25,287 nt of DNA from Balneolia bacterium (GTDB taxonomy: Bacteria > Bacteroidota > Rhodothermia > Balneolales > Cyclonatronaceae). Position 1 is the first letter of the stretch. The number at the start of each line of letters is the position of its first letter. Positions 7,346 to 15,131 of the stretch are shown here, piece by piece. The position numbers and the translations under genes are program-made. The notes under the pieces are model-generated. The model made no database searches, was not told where the DNA came from, and saw only the letters and a program-made list of their open reading frames with translations. The stretch covers positions 1-25,287 of the forward strand of contig PXAI01000048.1 in the NCBI GenBank assembly GCA_003567135.1, written 5' to 3'.

Positions 7346-9520
7346 ATGTTCATTTATCGCGCCCTTGCTGCTTTACTGATTCTCGGCTTTCTCGTTCTGC
7401 TGGTTTATTTAACGATTCGGTTTACCGTGCTTACCACAACCGGCCCGCTTGATGGAAATATTACGGTTCCTGACCTCACGGGTCAGGTCACAGTTTTGCA
7501 CGAAGATCAGGGCGTTCCGCATATTTACGCGACAGATTCAGCGGATAACCTCACGGCTTTGGGATTTTTACACGCGCGCGACAGGCTCTGGCAGCTTCAT
7601 CTCTATCAGCTCGCCGCACGGGGCAACTTGAGCTCACTTTTAGGTGATGCTTTCCTCGTCGCCGATCAGCTTAGCCGCTCACTTCAAATCAGTGCTGATG
7701 ACATTCAGGTTGATAACACAATTTTGCGCCAATTGCAGGCCTATACCGATGGCATCAACCGTTTTATACAGGATTATCCCCGGAAACTTCCGCCGGAATT
7801 TACGCTTTCGGGAGAACGGCCAGAGCTTTGGGAACCTGAAGATGTACTGAACCTCTATTCACTGTATACGTGGACATCCGCCGGCCACTGGCAGAATTTA
7901 CTGGGTTCTGAGCTGCTTTTAAACCAGCTTCCCGATGCGCTTCGTCCGTATCTCCGACCTGACCTGGTGCCGGACTGCATCTCCAGAACAATCCCTCTTG
8001 AGTTCACCGAAAGCTCAATTCAACTGCTCACCGCTGATCACACGCTTCGCCTCGTGCTGAATTTTCCGGCCAACGCGCATCACGCCATTGCAACGGGCTC
8101 GCTCGATGTCGATCAGGGCGGCCTTCCGCTCAGCCGGCTCACGGGATATCTTCAGGCGGGCGAAAACCTGAGCTCAACCTGGTACGAAAGCGTGCATCAC
8201 ATTTTGGGATCAGATTTCATCGCGGGATTTTCAGTGCCGGGTATTCCAGCCGTGTTCACTTCATACAGCGATCAGGTTTCCGGGATGTTATCCGGATCTA
8301 ATTGCCCTTCGGGATTTATTTCAGCGGCCGCAGATGACATTTCGGGCACTTCACAAATTTTCCGGCTGGATGATGACTCTGAAGAGTTAAAGAGAGTTTT
8401 TCTGATGGAAGATGGATTTCATTTTGGGGATGAGAACCAGATCAGCCTTACCTGGTTCAGGCAGCGAATTGCCGATGATCTGAGTTCATGGCTCACGCTT
8501 TTTAACGAGCCTCAGTCGACAGAAAACATCATTGCCGAAACCATCACGCCATACTCACATTTTGCCCTTCGCTTTCGCGATAACAGCGTGCAGGACTGGT
8601 ACCACGATGGCTTAAGCCGAAGAACGGTGCAATCCAAAGATAACCTGCACTTTCCGGCAGGAGCGAAATTTGCCCGATCAGAAAACTTTATACTTGCCAG
8701 CGACGGCACGGCAGGTCAGTCTGATTTTAGTCCGCTTATTTCGGATAACGTTGAAACCATCAACGAACTGATGCTGTCGGTCATTACCGATGATGAGGAA
8801 AACCTCTTTCCCGATATCCTCACCCTTTTCCCCTATCTGCAAAACTGGAATTTCAACTACGCCCCGCACTCCGTCGCCGCTACTATAACCGAGACGTTTT
8901 TGCAAACCATTTCCGAAACTTCTTTTCGACCGTATGATGAAAAAGAGATCCTGGATGATCTTCTTCAACTCGGTTTTTTGGGTCGCGAAAACGCTATCAG
9001 GCTGCTCAACTTTCACGCCGATGCAAGGCAAACCGGCGCTTTTTCTCCCGTTTCGGATGCCTTTTTACTTCGCCGCCTGAACGAGGTTCATTCAATTCTT
9101 ACAGATCAGGTCGGTCCGGAAACGTACGAATGGCGCTGGGGTAACGTAAACCGCGCCGGATTCCGCAGCAGCGTCATATCACTGGTTGCAGAATTACGGG
9201 GTGATGATTCTATTTTATCGGCATCGAACAATTTGCTCAGCCGCAGCGAGTATAATTTTTCCGGACACCCGGATGTGTTCAATTATGCCAAACCAGGCCG
9301 CAATTTCGACCAAACGCTGCCGGCCGTTTACTTTGCATCCGATTACACGACTTTGAACCGTTATTTCAGCATCAACGCAACCGGAAACAGCCTGAATCCC
9401 GTCGCCGCATTTTTCGACGATGAACTTGATTTATGGCTGGAAAATGAACCAAAAACGGTGCGCATTTATCCTGAAATGAATGATTTTCCAGCAACACACA
9501 TACTGATCCTGAATCCATGA
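7346..9520 (+). CDS. Penicillin acylase family protein, apparently lacking the catalytic serine
   Basis: This 724-residue Ntn-hydrolase-fold protein has an N-terminal membrane anchor or signal (residues 5-28). Family motifs are clear in the first part: VTVLHEDQGVPHIYATDSADNLTALGFLHARDRLWQLHLYQLAARGNLSSLLG, abridged here to the segments VPHIYA (57-62), GFLHARDRLWQ (73-83) and ARGNL. Near the start of the expected beta subunit, active members have Gly-Ser-Asn-Ala-Trp, where the Ser becomes the N-terminal nucleophile after self-cleavage. Here the aligned stretch reads PANAHHAIATGS, with A242 in place of Ser, and the ANDPHL motif is lost too. Later landmarks survive (FSVPGIPAVF at 295-304, WRWGNVNRAGF). 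It is therefore probably a non-processed pseudoenzyme with a binding or structural role. It starts a tight gene run: its stop overlaps the kinase start by 4 bases. Confidence 0.82.
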   Translation: MFIYRALAALLILGFLVLLVYLTIRFTVLTTTGPLDGNITVPDLTGQVTVLHEDQGVPHIYATDSADNLTALGFLHARDRLWQLHLYQLAARGNLSSLLGDAFLVADQLSRSLQISADDIQVDNTILRQLQAYTDGINRFIQDYPRKLPPEFTLSGERPELWEPEDVLNLYSLYTWTSAGHWQNLLGSELLLNQLPDALRPYLRPDLVPDCISRTIPLEFTESSIQLLTADHTLRLVLNFPANAHHAIATGSLDVDQGGLPLSRLTGYLQAGENLSSTWYESVHHILGSDFIAGFSVPGIPAVFTSYSDQVSGMLSGSNCPSGFISAAADDISGTSQIFRLDDDSEELKRVFLMEDGFHFGDENQISLTWFRQRIADDLSSWLTLFNEPQSTENIIAETITPYSHFALRFRDNSVQDWYHDGLSRRTVQSKDNLHFPAGAKFARSENFILASDGTAGQSDFSPLISDNVETINELMLSVITDDEENLFPDILTLFPYLQNWNFNYAPHSVAATITETFLQTISETSFRPYDEKEILDDLLQLGFLGRENAIRLLNFHADARQTGAFSPVSDAFLLRRLNEVHSILTDQVGPETYEWRWGNVNRAGFRSSVISLVAELRGDDSILSASNNLLSRSEYNFSGHPDVFNYAKPGRNFDQTLPAVYFASDYTTLNRYFSINATGNSLNPVAAFFDDELDLWLENEPKTVRIYPEMNDFPATHILILNP

Positions 9521-10419
9521 CCGGTACCTTAAACACTGAATTTACAATCGGGCTCGATTCGGGCGGAACTCAAAGCCGGTTTGCGGTGGCCGATTCCGCC
9601 GGAGAAATTCTCTTCCGCGGAAAAGCCGGATCTGTAAAGCCTTTTTTAAGTGATTCAATGCTGAATGACCGGTTTCAGCAGATCTACAACCTGATCCCCA
9701 AAACGCTGATATCAGGAATTACCATCGTTAACGCCGGAGTTTCCGGATGCGGAACAGAACCAAACCGGAAGCGGATTCTCAATTTTCTTAACGCAACTTT
9801 CCCAAACTGCGAAAACAAAATTACGAGTGATGCCGAAGCTACCCTTCGCGTTTCGTTTAAGGAATCCAACGGAATTCTGCTGATCGCCGGAACCGGATCT
9901 TCCCTTTCTTTTTTTGATCAGAATGAAAAACTCTGTTTCCGGGGAGGTTTTGGCACTCACGTTGGTGATACGTTATCCGGCTATGAAATCGGCAGGCAAA
10001 TTCTTTCCATTGTGCTGAGGTTGTTCGAGCGAAATCTCGAAAATGATCTCACCAATGCTGTTTTTTCTGAAATGAATATCCACGATAAAGAGCGGGAATC
10101 TGTATCGAAAGTCATCAACAGTGAATCCTTTTCCCCTTCACAGCTGGCACCGGTTGTGCTGAAATTTGCATCTGAGGATGAATCGACCTGTAATCAGATC
10201 GTGCGTAACCAGCTTCAAACAATGGTGTACGATGTATTCTCAATTTTTGAACAGCATGATCACCTTGATACCGTACAGTTTCATGGGGGATTGTTCCAGA
10301 ATGAGTGGTTTAAAGACCTGGTTGAGGAGAGCATTCGAAGAAGTGTTCCCGCTGTACGTATTAAAACCGACCCGACGGACGTTGCCGGTTTACTGGCACG
10401 CAAAGGTTTCACCAACTAA
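9517..10419 (+). CDS. BadF/BcrA-type sugar kinase, probable N-acetylglucosamine kinase
   Basis: This 300-residue ASKHA-fold kinase probably phosphorylates N-acetylglucosamine or a related amino sugar in the cytoplasm. Motifs: phosphate-1 loop IGLDSGGTQSRFAVAD (11-26), NAGVSGCGTE, the adenosine/phosphate-2 loop ILLIAGTGSSLSFF, and GGFGTHVGDTLSGYEIGRQIL, all characteristic of the GlcNAc-kinase branch of the BadF family. The ATG overlaps the preceding TGA (ATGA), indicating translational coupling with the penicillin-acylase-like gene. The next gene is a GH3 beta-N-acetylhexosaminidase fusion, which would release the sugar, so a role in peptidoglycan or chitin amino-sugar salvage is inferred. Benzoyl-CoA reductase-type activators of the family have cysteine ligands that are not seen here. 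Confidence 0.85.
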   Translation: MTGTLNTEFTIGLDSGGTQSRFAVADSAGEILFRGKAGSVKPFLSDSMLNDRFQQIYNLIPKTLISGITIVNAGVSGCGTEPNRKRILNFLNATFPNCENKITSDAEATLRVSFKESNGILLIAGTGSSLSFFDQNEKLCFRGGFGTHVGDTLSGYEIGRQILSIVLRLFERNLENDLTNAVFSEMNIHDKERESVSKVINSESFSPSQLAPVVLKFASEDESTCNQIVRNQLQTMVYDVFSIFEQHDHLDTVQFHGGLFQNEWFKDLVEESIRRSVPAVRIKTDPTDVAGLLARKGFTN

Positions 10420-10448
10420 ATCTATCCCGAAAACTTCCCATTTAATAC

Positions 10449-13337
10449 ATGAACAAAACGTCATCCCCGACTTCCAGTCCTAAGCTGATCTCAATGCTGC
10501 TTTTGTGCATTCTGGTTCTGCCGTTTCATCACGCAAACGCGCAAACTTCGCTGATGGGCGGCGCAGAAACCCTGAGAGGAGAAATAACGCGCCAGGCAGA
10601 AGATATTCTCAGCAACATGTCGCTCCGTGAAAAAATCGGCCAGTTGATGTATATCAGGGCACACGGAGATTACTATTCGGTGGATGATCCGAATTATCTC
10701 GAGCTGAAAAAAATGGTGGAGGAATACCACGTTGGCGGGATCATTTTTTTTCGGGGTGATATTTACAATCAGGCGCTTTTAACGAACCGGCTGCAGCAGC
10801 ACGCGAGAGTACCGCTATGGATTACGCAGGATATGGAGTTCGGAGCCGCGATGCGGATCAACAACACAACCCGTATAACGCCGGCAATGGGCGTTGCAGC
10901 TACGGGAAATCCGGCGTGGGCGTTTGAGAAAGGCCGCATTACCGCGCTTGAGGCCAAAGCGGTGGGCGTGCATCAGGTTTTTGCCCCGGTTGTGGATGTA
11001 AACAACAACCCGAATAATCCGGTTATCAACGTTCGCTCGTTTTCCGAAGATCCGGAAATTGTGTCGCGATTTGCCAGCGAGTTTATTCGTGGCGTTCAGA
11101 GTCAGGGCGTAGTCTCCACAGCCAAACATTTTCCCGGACACGGCGATACGGATACGGATTCTCACTTTGCCCTGCCGACCATCAACCATTCCTGGGATCG
11201 CCTTAACTCGGTAGAACTTGTACCGTTCAGAGCGGCCATTGAAACCGGTGTTGAAAGCGTGATGTCGGCGCATATCGCATTTCCGGCCATCAATTCCGAA
11301 CCGGGACGCCCGGCTACGCTCGATCCCAAAGTACTGGACAGCGTGCTTCGCGACAGCCTCGGTTTTAAAGGCATTATCATAACCGACGCGCTTGAAATGC
11401 AGGGAATCGCGGCACATTATTCACCCGGCGAAGCTTTAATTCTTGCCCTCGAAGCCGGAGCTGACATGATGCTCCTGTCCCCCGACGATTATACCGCTAT
11501 CAACGAAGTGGAAGCGGCTGTTTACCGCGGCCAGCTTCCTGAAGAACGTATTGATGAATCCGTTCTGAAACTCCTTAAGTGGAAAGTGGATTACGGCCTG
11601 ATGCGCCGCCGTTTTGTGGAAGTAAACCGCATCCCAATGCAGGTTAACACGCGCCGCAGCCAGATGATCGCCGATGAAATTGCCCGCGAATCCATCACCC
11701 TGCTGAAAAATTCGAACGACATCGTACCGATCAGCCCGGACCGCTATCCTAAAGTTTCGGTGATTATGGTTTCGAATCACCGCGGCGGAAATACGGGAAG
11801 CAGCTTCATCCGCGCTATCAGAAATTATCACCCCGACGTAAATTTCCACAACTACGACAGCCGTACTTCTGATGCAGAGCTCGATCAGATGGTAGCCGCG
11901 GCACGTTCGTCTGATCTTATTATCGTGGGATCGGTAATCAGCCAGAATTCCGGCAGAACGGAGCGATACAGTGCAAGCCAGCGAAGGTTCCTGAATCGCC
12001 TGACCGGAACCGGAAAACCGCTCGCGCTGGTTTCTTTTTCAAGTCCGTACGTGGTGAGTGAACTTCCCGGCGCACAGGTTCATATGCTGGCCTGGTCAGA
12101 AGGCGGAAGTCAGCCTGAGGCGGCCGCATCCGCGTTATTTGGCGCCTCACCGATCACCGCTACGCTCCCGATTACCATACCGAATCTCTATCAGCGCCAT
12201 TCGGGCATTCACACGGAGAAAACAATCCTTCGGCGTGATCTTCCTGAAGTTGCCGGGATGTCGTCCGAGGCCCTTCGCCGTGTTGATACCATCATGCAGG
12301 AAGCCGTTCGCGATTCAGTATTTCCCGGCGGCGTAGTTGCCATAGCCCGAAACGGGATTGTGACCTACCACAACAGCTTCGGCTATTTTGATTATCAAAA
12401 AAAGAATCCGGTTCGTACAAATACCATTTACGATCTGGCGTCGCTGACCAAACCGATGGCCACTACAGCCGCCGTGATGATGCTCTACGATCAGGGAAAA
12501 ATCCAATTGGATGATCCTGTTTCAAAATGGATATCGGAGTTTGACTCAGGCGATCGCCGGAATGTTACCATAAAACATCTGCTGGAGCACACTTCAGGAC
12601 TCCCCGCATTCCGTACCTACGTCGATCAGATCAAAGATTCCGGTCGCCTGATGCAGGCCATTAAAAACGAGCCGCTGATCAATCCCCCGGGCGAGCAAAC
12701 CGTTTACAGCGATCTCGGATTTATCCTGCTGGGGCATATTGTGGAGCAGATTTCCGGAACCGGGCTGAGCCAGTATCTGAACACCAACCTCTTCTATCCT
12801 GCCGGAATGTCTGATACAATGTTTAATCCGCAGCGCAGAGGCCGTTGGGTTGTAAACCGGATTCCACCTTCCGAAATTGATACCGTTTACCGGAATCGTG
12901 AAATTAATGCGGATGTAAACGATGAGCGCGCCTACTACCTGGGCGGAACAGCCGGACACGCCGGACTTTTCGGAACTGCGTTTAACGTCGCCGTGTTTGG
13001 CGAAATACTGCTCAACGGAGGAACATACCGCGGCAGAGAGTTCTTCAAACCCGAAACCGTTGAGCTGTTCACCGGAAGACATTCGGAAAATCAGAAACGG
13101 GGTTTGGGATTCGACTTTAAATCACTTTCCGGATTTACGACCGCCGGACAGCTTGCAAGCGATAAAACCTATGGTCACCTTGGTTTTACCGGCACAAGTT
13201 TCTGGATTGATCCGGAAAATCATGTATCAATTACTATCTTAACGAACAGAACATTTCCGTACAGAAGCAACGCACGCGCCATAAACAGAATCCGCGCGGA
13301 TGTGGCCGACGCTGTAATTAATGCAATAAACGACTGA
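10449..13337 (+). CDS. Secreted GH3 beta-N-acetylhexosaminidase fused to a serine beta-lactamase-type hydrolase
   Basis: This 962-residue protein has a signal peptide (about 1-32, cleavage near ANA-QT). The GH3 catalytic barrel spans about 48-390: KHFPGHGDTDTDSH at 226-239 supplies the D237/H239 acid-base dyad known for NagZ-type enzymes, and IITDALEM supplies the nucleophile D313. A GH3 C-terminal-like domain follows at about 400-585. Residues about 600-962 form a class-C beta-lactamase/DD-peptidase-like domain with SLTK (S665, K668), YSD (Y753) and HLG (H910). The combination would cut GlcNAc-MurNAc bonds and act on muropeptide peptides or amides outside the cytoplasm. Such fusions are known in Bacteroidota-related genomes. 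It lies 29 bases after the kinase gene and shares a base with the next gene (TGATG). Confidence 0.93.
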   Translation: MNKTSSPTSSPKLISMLLLCILVLPFHHANAQTSLMGGAETLRGEITRQAEDILSNMSLREKIGQLMYIRAHGDYYSVDDPNYLELKKMVEEYHVGGIIFFRGDIYNQALLTNRLQQHARVPLWITQDMEFGAAMRINNTTRITPAMGVAATGNPAWAFEKGRITALEAKAVGVHQVFAPVVDVNNNPNNPVINVRSFSEDPEIVSRFASEFIRGVQSQGVVSTAKHFPGHGDTDTDSHFALPTINHSWDRLNSVELVPFRAAIETGVESVMSAHIAFPAINSEPGRPATLDPKVLDSVLRDSLGFKGIIITDALEMQGIAAHYSPGEALILALEAGADMMLLSPDDYTAINEVEAAVYRGQLPEERIDESVLKLLKWKVDYGLMRRRFVEVNRIPMQVNTRRSQMIADEIARESITLLKNSNDIVPISPDRYPKVSVIMVSNHRGGNTGSSFIRAIRNYHPDVNFHNYDSRTSDAELDQMVAAARSSDLIIVGSVISQNSGRTERYSASQRRFLNRLTGTGKPLALVSFSSPYVVSELPGAQVHMLAWSEGGSQPEAAASALFGASPITATLPITIPNLYQRHSGIHTEKTILRRDLPEVAGMSSEALRRVDTIMQEAVRDSVFPGGVVAIARNGIVTYHNSFGYFDYQKKNPVRTNTIYDLASLTKPMATTAAVMMLYDQGKIQLDDPVSKWISEFDSGDRRNVTIKHLLEHTSGLPAFRTYVDQIKDSGRLMQAIKNEPLINPPGEQTVYSDLGFILLGHIVEQISGTGLSQYLNTNLFYPAGMSDTMFNPQRRGRWVVNRIPPSEIDTVYRNREINADVNDERAYYLGGTAGHAGLFGTAFNVAVFGEILLNGGTYRGREFFKPETVELFTGRHSENQKRGLGFDFKSLSGFTTAGQLASDKTYGHLGFTGTSFWIDPENHVSITILTNRTFPYRSNARAINRIRADVADAVINAIND

Positions 13338-14041
13338 TGAAATCGCTGAAAATACTCGAATCGAGAGCTTATACACCATACTCAGGATCACCCCAATATG
13401 CGGTGGTAAAAGGGAAAAGCGGCAACTATTATCCCGGCGTGCGTGTGGAAAACGTTTCGTATCCACTCAGCATTACGGCTGTTCAGGCTGCGCTGTACGG
13501 CTGTATGAGCGAATCAGACATCCCCGTTGAAATTATTTTACCTGAGGGTGACAGCGAGTTTTTGATCGATTACTGGAAATCACACTTCAGCCTCAAAATC
13601 TCCCATACGTTCCCTGAGGAATCTGAGCTCACAAATTACATCCTCCAGCCGGGGAATGAGCTTCGCAAAGATCTCGAAAAACTGCTGGAACGGGCTTCCG
13701 TTTCGGAGTCCAATTTTCCGGTTGCCTGCATTCTGGAGACAGAAAAAGGCTGGGTAACAGGCGTGAATATTGAAGTAGGTTCTTGGCCGCTGGGGCTCTG
13801 CGCTGAGAGAGTGGCTATTTCAAAAGCGGTTGCGTCCGGCGCAGGACAAATTCTTGCCGCCCACGTCACTGCTCCGAAAAGTGATTACGTAAGCCCGTGC
13901 GGCGCCTGCCGTCAGGTTTTATTTGAGCATCTGATGTCAAAACGAGTTTATCTTTATCAGAACGATGGAGGATATTTCGACGTTACCGCAGAACAGTTGC
14001 TTCCTTATCATTTTAAAGGCGACGTTCTCAAAAAGTTCTAA
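13337..14041 (+). CDS. cdd: Two-domain cytidine deaminase with degenerate N-terminal domain
   Basis: This 234-residue zinc enzyme should deaminate cytidine/deoxycytidine to uridine/deoxyuridine in pyrimidine salvage. The C-terminal domain (about 105-234) has the zinc and catalytic residues: LCAERVAI with C155 and catalytic E157, and SPCGACRQVL with C188 and C191. The N-terminal domain (about 5-95) has CDA features, such as AYTPYSGSPQYAVV and YPGVRVENVSYPL, but where Cys-Ala-Glu should be it reads SITAVQAAL, so Cys and Glu are gone and no PCxxC is present. This is opposite to E. coli Cdd, where the N-terminal domain is active and the C-terminal one degenerate. The ATG overlaps the stop of the GH3 fusion by one base. 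Confidence 0.88.
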   Translation: MKSLKILESRAYTPYSGSPQYAVVKGKSGNYYPGVRVENVSYPLSITAVQAALYGCMSESDIPVEIILPEGDSEFLIDYWKSHFSLKISHTFPEESELTNYILQPGNELRKDLEKLLERASVSESNFPVACILETEKGWVTGVNIEVGSWPLGLCAERVAISKAVASGAGQILAAHVTAPKSDYVSPCGACRQVLFEHLMSKRVYLYQNDGGYFDVTAEQLLPYHFKGDVLKKF

Positions 14042-14056
14042 AAATCTTATCCCCCG

Positions 14057-14677
14057 ATGAGTTATCTCTTCATTCTGGACAGCGGCCATCTTGATAACGG
14101 CCCGTTTCTGAAAGTTTTTTCCAAACAGCTCGGCTCACTAAATCTTCCACCATCCGTTTTCATCCACGGAGACAGCGAATATACCGACCGGATTATGCAA
14201 ACCGGGTTTATGCGCGATGAAGCCCGGATACGAGCCGTCAAGGAGCTGAATCACCGTCTGATCGCCCTTTTTGCCGATGAAGGCGTTGCCTGTGTGGGCC
14301 TGAATCCTTACCAGCGCGGTTTGCTTACCACGGATGAGCATGATGAGATCACCACGGATACCACGTTCCTGAACGGGCTTCTTGAGCATACGCACGTTAT
14401 GCTGTCGAATCTGACTTCAGATAAAGTATCTGATGACACCAACCTTATGCCTCTCGGAAATCTGGCGGCCGTACTGGATGAAGCGCTCGATTTCGATGCC
14501 GTCATCGCCATCTCGAAAAATGAAACCGACCCCGGCTCTGATATTTTTGTTAACGGCAATAAAAACGCTGAAAACAAATTGCCTGACGAGCTGGAAAATT
14601 CGCCCATTTCATTCACCGTGATTTCAATGAAAGACCTCAATTCCTTAGAGGTTTTTAACCATAAAATCTCCTCCTGA
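14057..14677 (+). CDS. Amino-acid-kinase-like protein (distant acetylglutamate-kinase similarity)
   Basis: This 206-residue protein has no signal peptide. Parts of it resemble the amino-acid kinase fold of ArgB: an N-terminal strand plus VFIHGDSEYTDRIMQTGF where ArgB has VHGGG, then AVKELNHRLIALFADEGVACVGLNPYQRGLL, abridged here to the segments LNHRLIALFADEGVACVGL and NPYQRGLL, then NLAAVLDEALDFDAVIAISKNE where ArgB has the A..LA..L.A..LI.LT region. The glycine-rich phosphate loop KxGG at the start is replaced by LDSGHLDNG, and the length (206 against about 260-290) is short. It may be a catalytically altered relative. It follows the cytidine deaminase by 15 bases and ends the run; no ribosome-binding site is evident. 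The fold call is inference. Confidence 0.55.
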   Translation: MSYLFILDSGHLDNGPFLKVFSKQLGSLNLPPSVFIHGDSEYTDRIMQTGFMRDEARIRAVKELNHRLIALFADEGVACVGLNPYQRGLLTTDEHDEITTDTTFLNGLLEHTHVMLSNLTSDKVSDDTNLMPLGNLAAVLDEALDFDAVIAISKNETDPGSDIFVNGNKNAENKLPDELENSPISFTVISMKDLNSLEVFNHKISS

Positions 14678-14764
14678 AAACGGTTTTCCAGCCCACATTC
14701 CTGAAAAAAAGTGCGATTTTTCCTCATTTTTTACAAAATTAGGGAAAAAACCGCGTTTTAGTGC

Positions 14765-14795
14765 TTGCTTTGCGTTTTCGTGTTAATTAGATTCA
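14765..14795 (+). promoter_or_regulatory. Candidate promoter of the Hc1-like gene
   Basis: TTG at 14765-14767 is followed after 20 bases by TAGATTCA at 14788-14795, a partial match to TTG-(17 to 23)-TAnnTTTG. The leader that follows contains two small inverted repeats (TCGTA/TACGA at 14806-14817 and CATGT/ACATG at 14821-14835) and a good Shine-Dalgarno (GGAG at 14856-14859), unusual beside the neighbours, which mostly have none. Confidence 0.35.
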
Positions 14796-14867
14796 GAAAC
14801 GTTGATCGTAGATACGACATCATGTATACAACATGAACCTAAATTTTAATTTAACGGAGAACAAATA

Positions 14868-15044
14868 ATGAGCCGATTTCACGAAGTAAAAACTCTCGTT
14901 GACTCTCTCGAAGACGATATGGACAAGTTTTATAACAAGGGGAATAAAACAGCCGGTACCCGCGCTCGCAAGACACTGCAAGACCTCAAAAAACTTGCTC
15001 AGGAAATTCGTATTGATATTCAGGAAACCAAAAATCAGGAATAA
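14868..15044 (+). CDS. Histone H1-like Hc1-type small DNA-binding protein
   Basis: This is a 58-residue gene. The protein starts MSRFHEVKTLVDSLEDDMDK, continues FYNKGNKTAGTRARKTLQDL and ends KKLAQEIRIDIQETKNQE. This matches the short Hc1-like proteins found throughout Bacteroidota and Chlamydiae: an acidic N-terminal helix, a central basic GNKTAGTRARK segment with the AGxRARK signature, and a second helix. It should bind DNA and contribute to nucleoid compaction. A Shine-Dalgarno sequence (GGAG, 8 bases before ATG), a promoter candidate 75-100 bases upstream and a strong terminator 24 bases after the stop show a single-gene, probably highly expressed unit. Confidence 0.9.
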   Translation: MSRFHEVKTLVDSLEDDMDKFYNKGNKTAGTRARKTLQDLKKLAQEIRIDIQETKNQE

Positions 15045-15067
15045 TCCGAATATCGACGATTTTTTAG

Positions 15068-15099
15068 AAAAGCCGCAATTTGATTGTGGCTTTTTTTTT
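15068..15099 (+). terminator. Rho-independent terminator of the Hc1-like gene
   Basis: A 10-bp stem (AAAGCCGCAA at 15069-15078 with TTGTGGCTTT at 15084-15093, one G-T wobble), a 5-base loop and a run of nine T. It ends the Hc1-like transcript just before the nucleotidase gene. Confidence 0.92.
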
Positions 15100-15131
15100 G
15101 CTAATCATTTCCCAACCCTCCTCTTACATCA

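Noticed and set aside
10815..11417. 200-codon - strand frame inside the GH3 domain
   Set aside because: Shadow of the highly conserved GH3 catalytic barrel on the other strand.
14677..14767. Partial complementarity between AAAACGGTTTTCC and GGGAAAAAACCGCGTTTT after the amino-acid-kinase-like gene
   Set aside because: The pairing has several mismatches and a long loop, so I would not call it a terminator without folding analysis.
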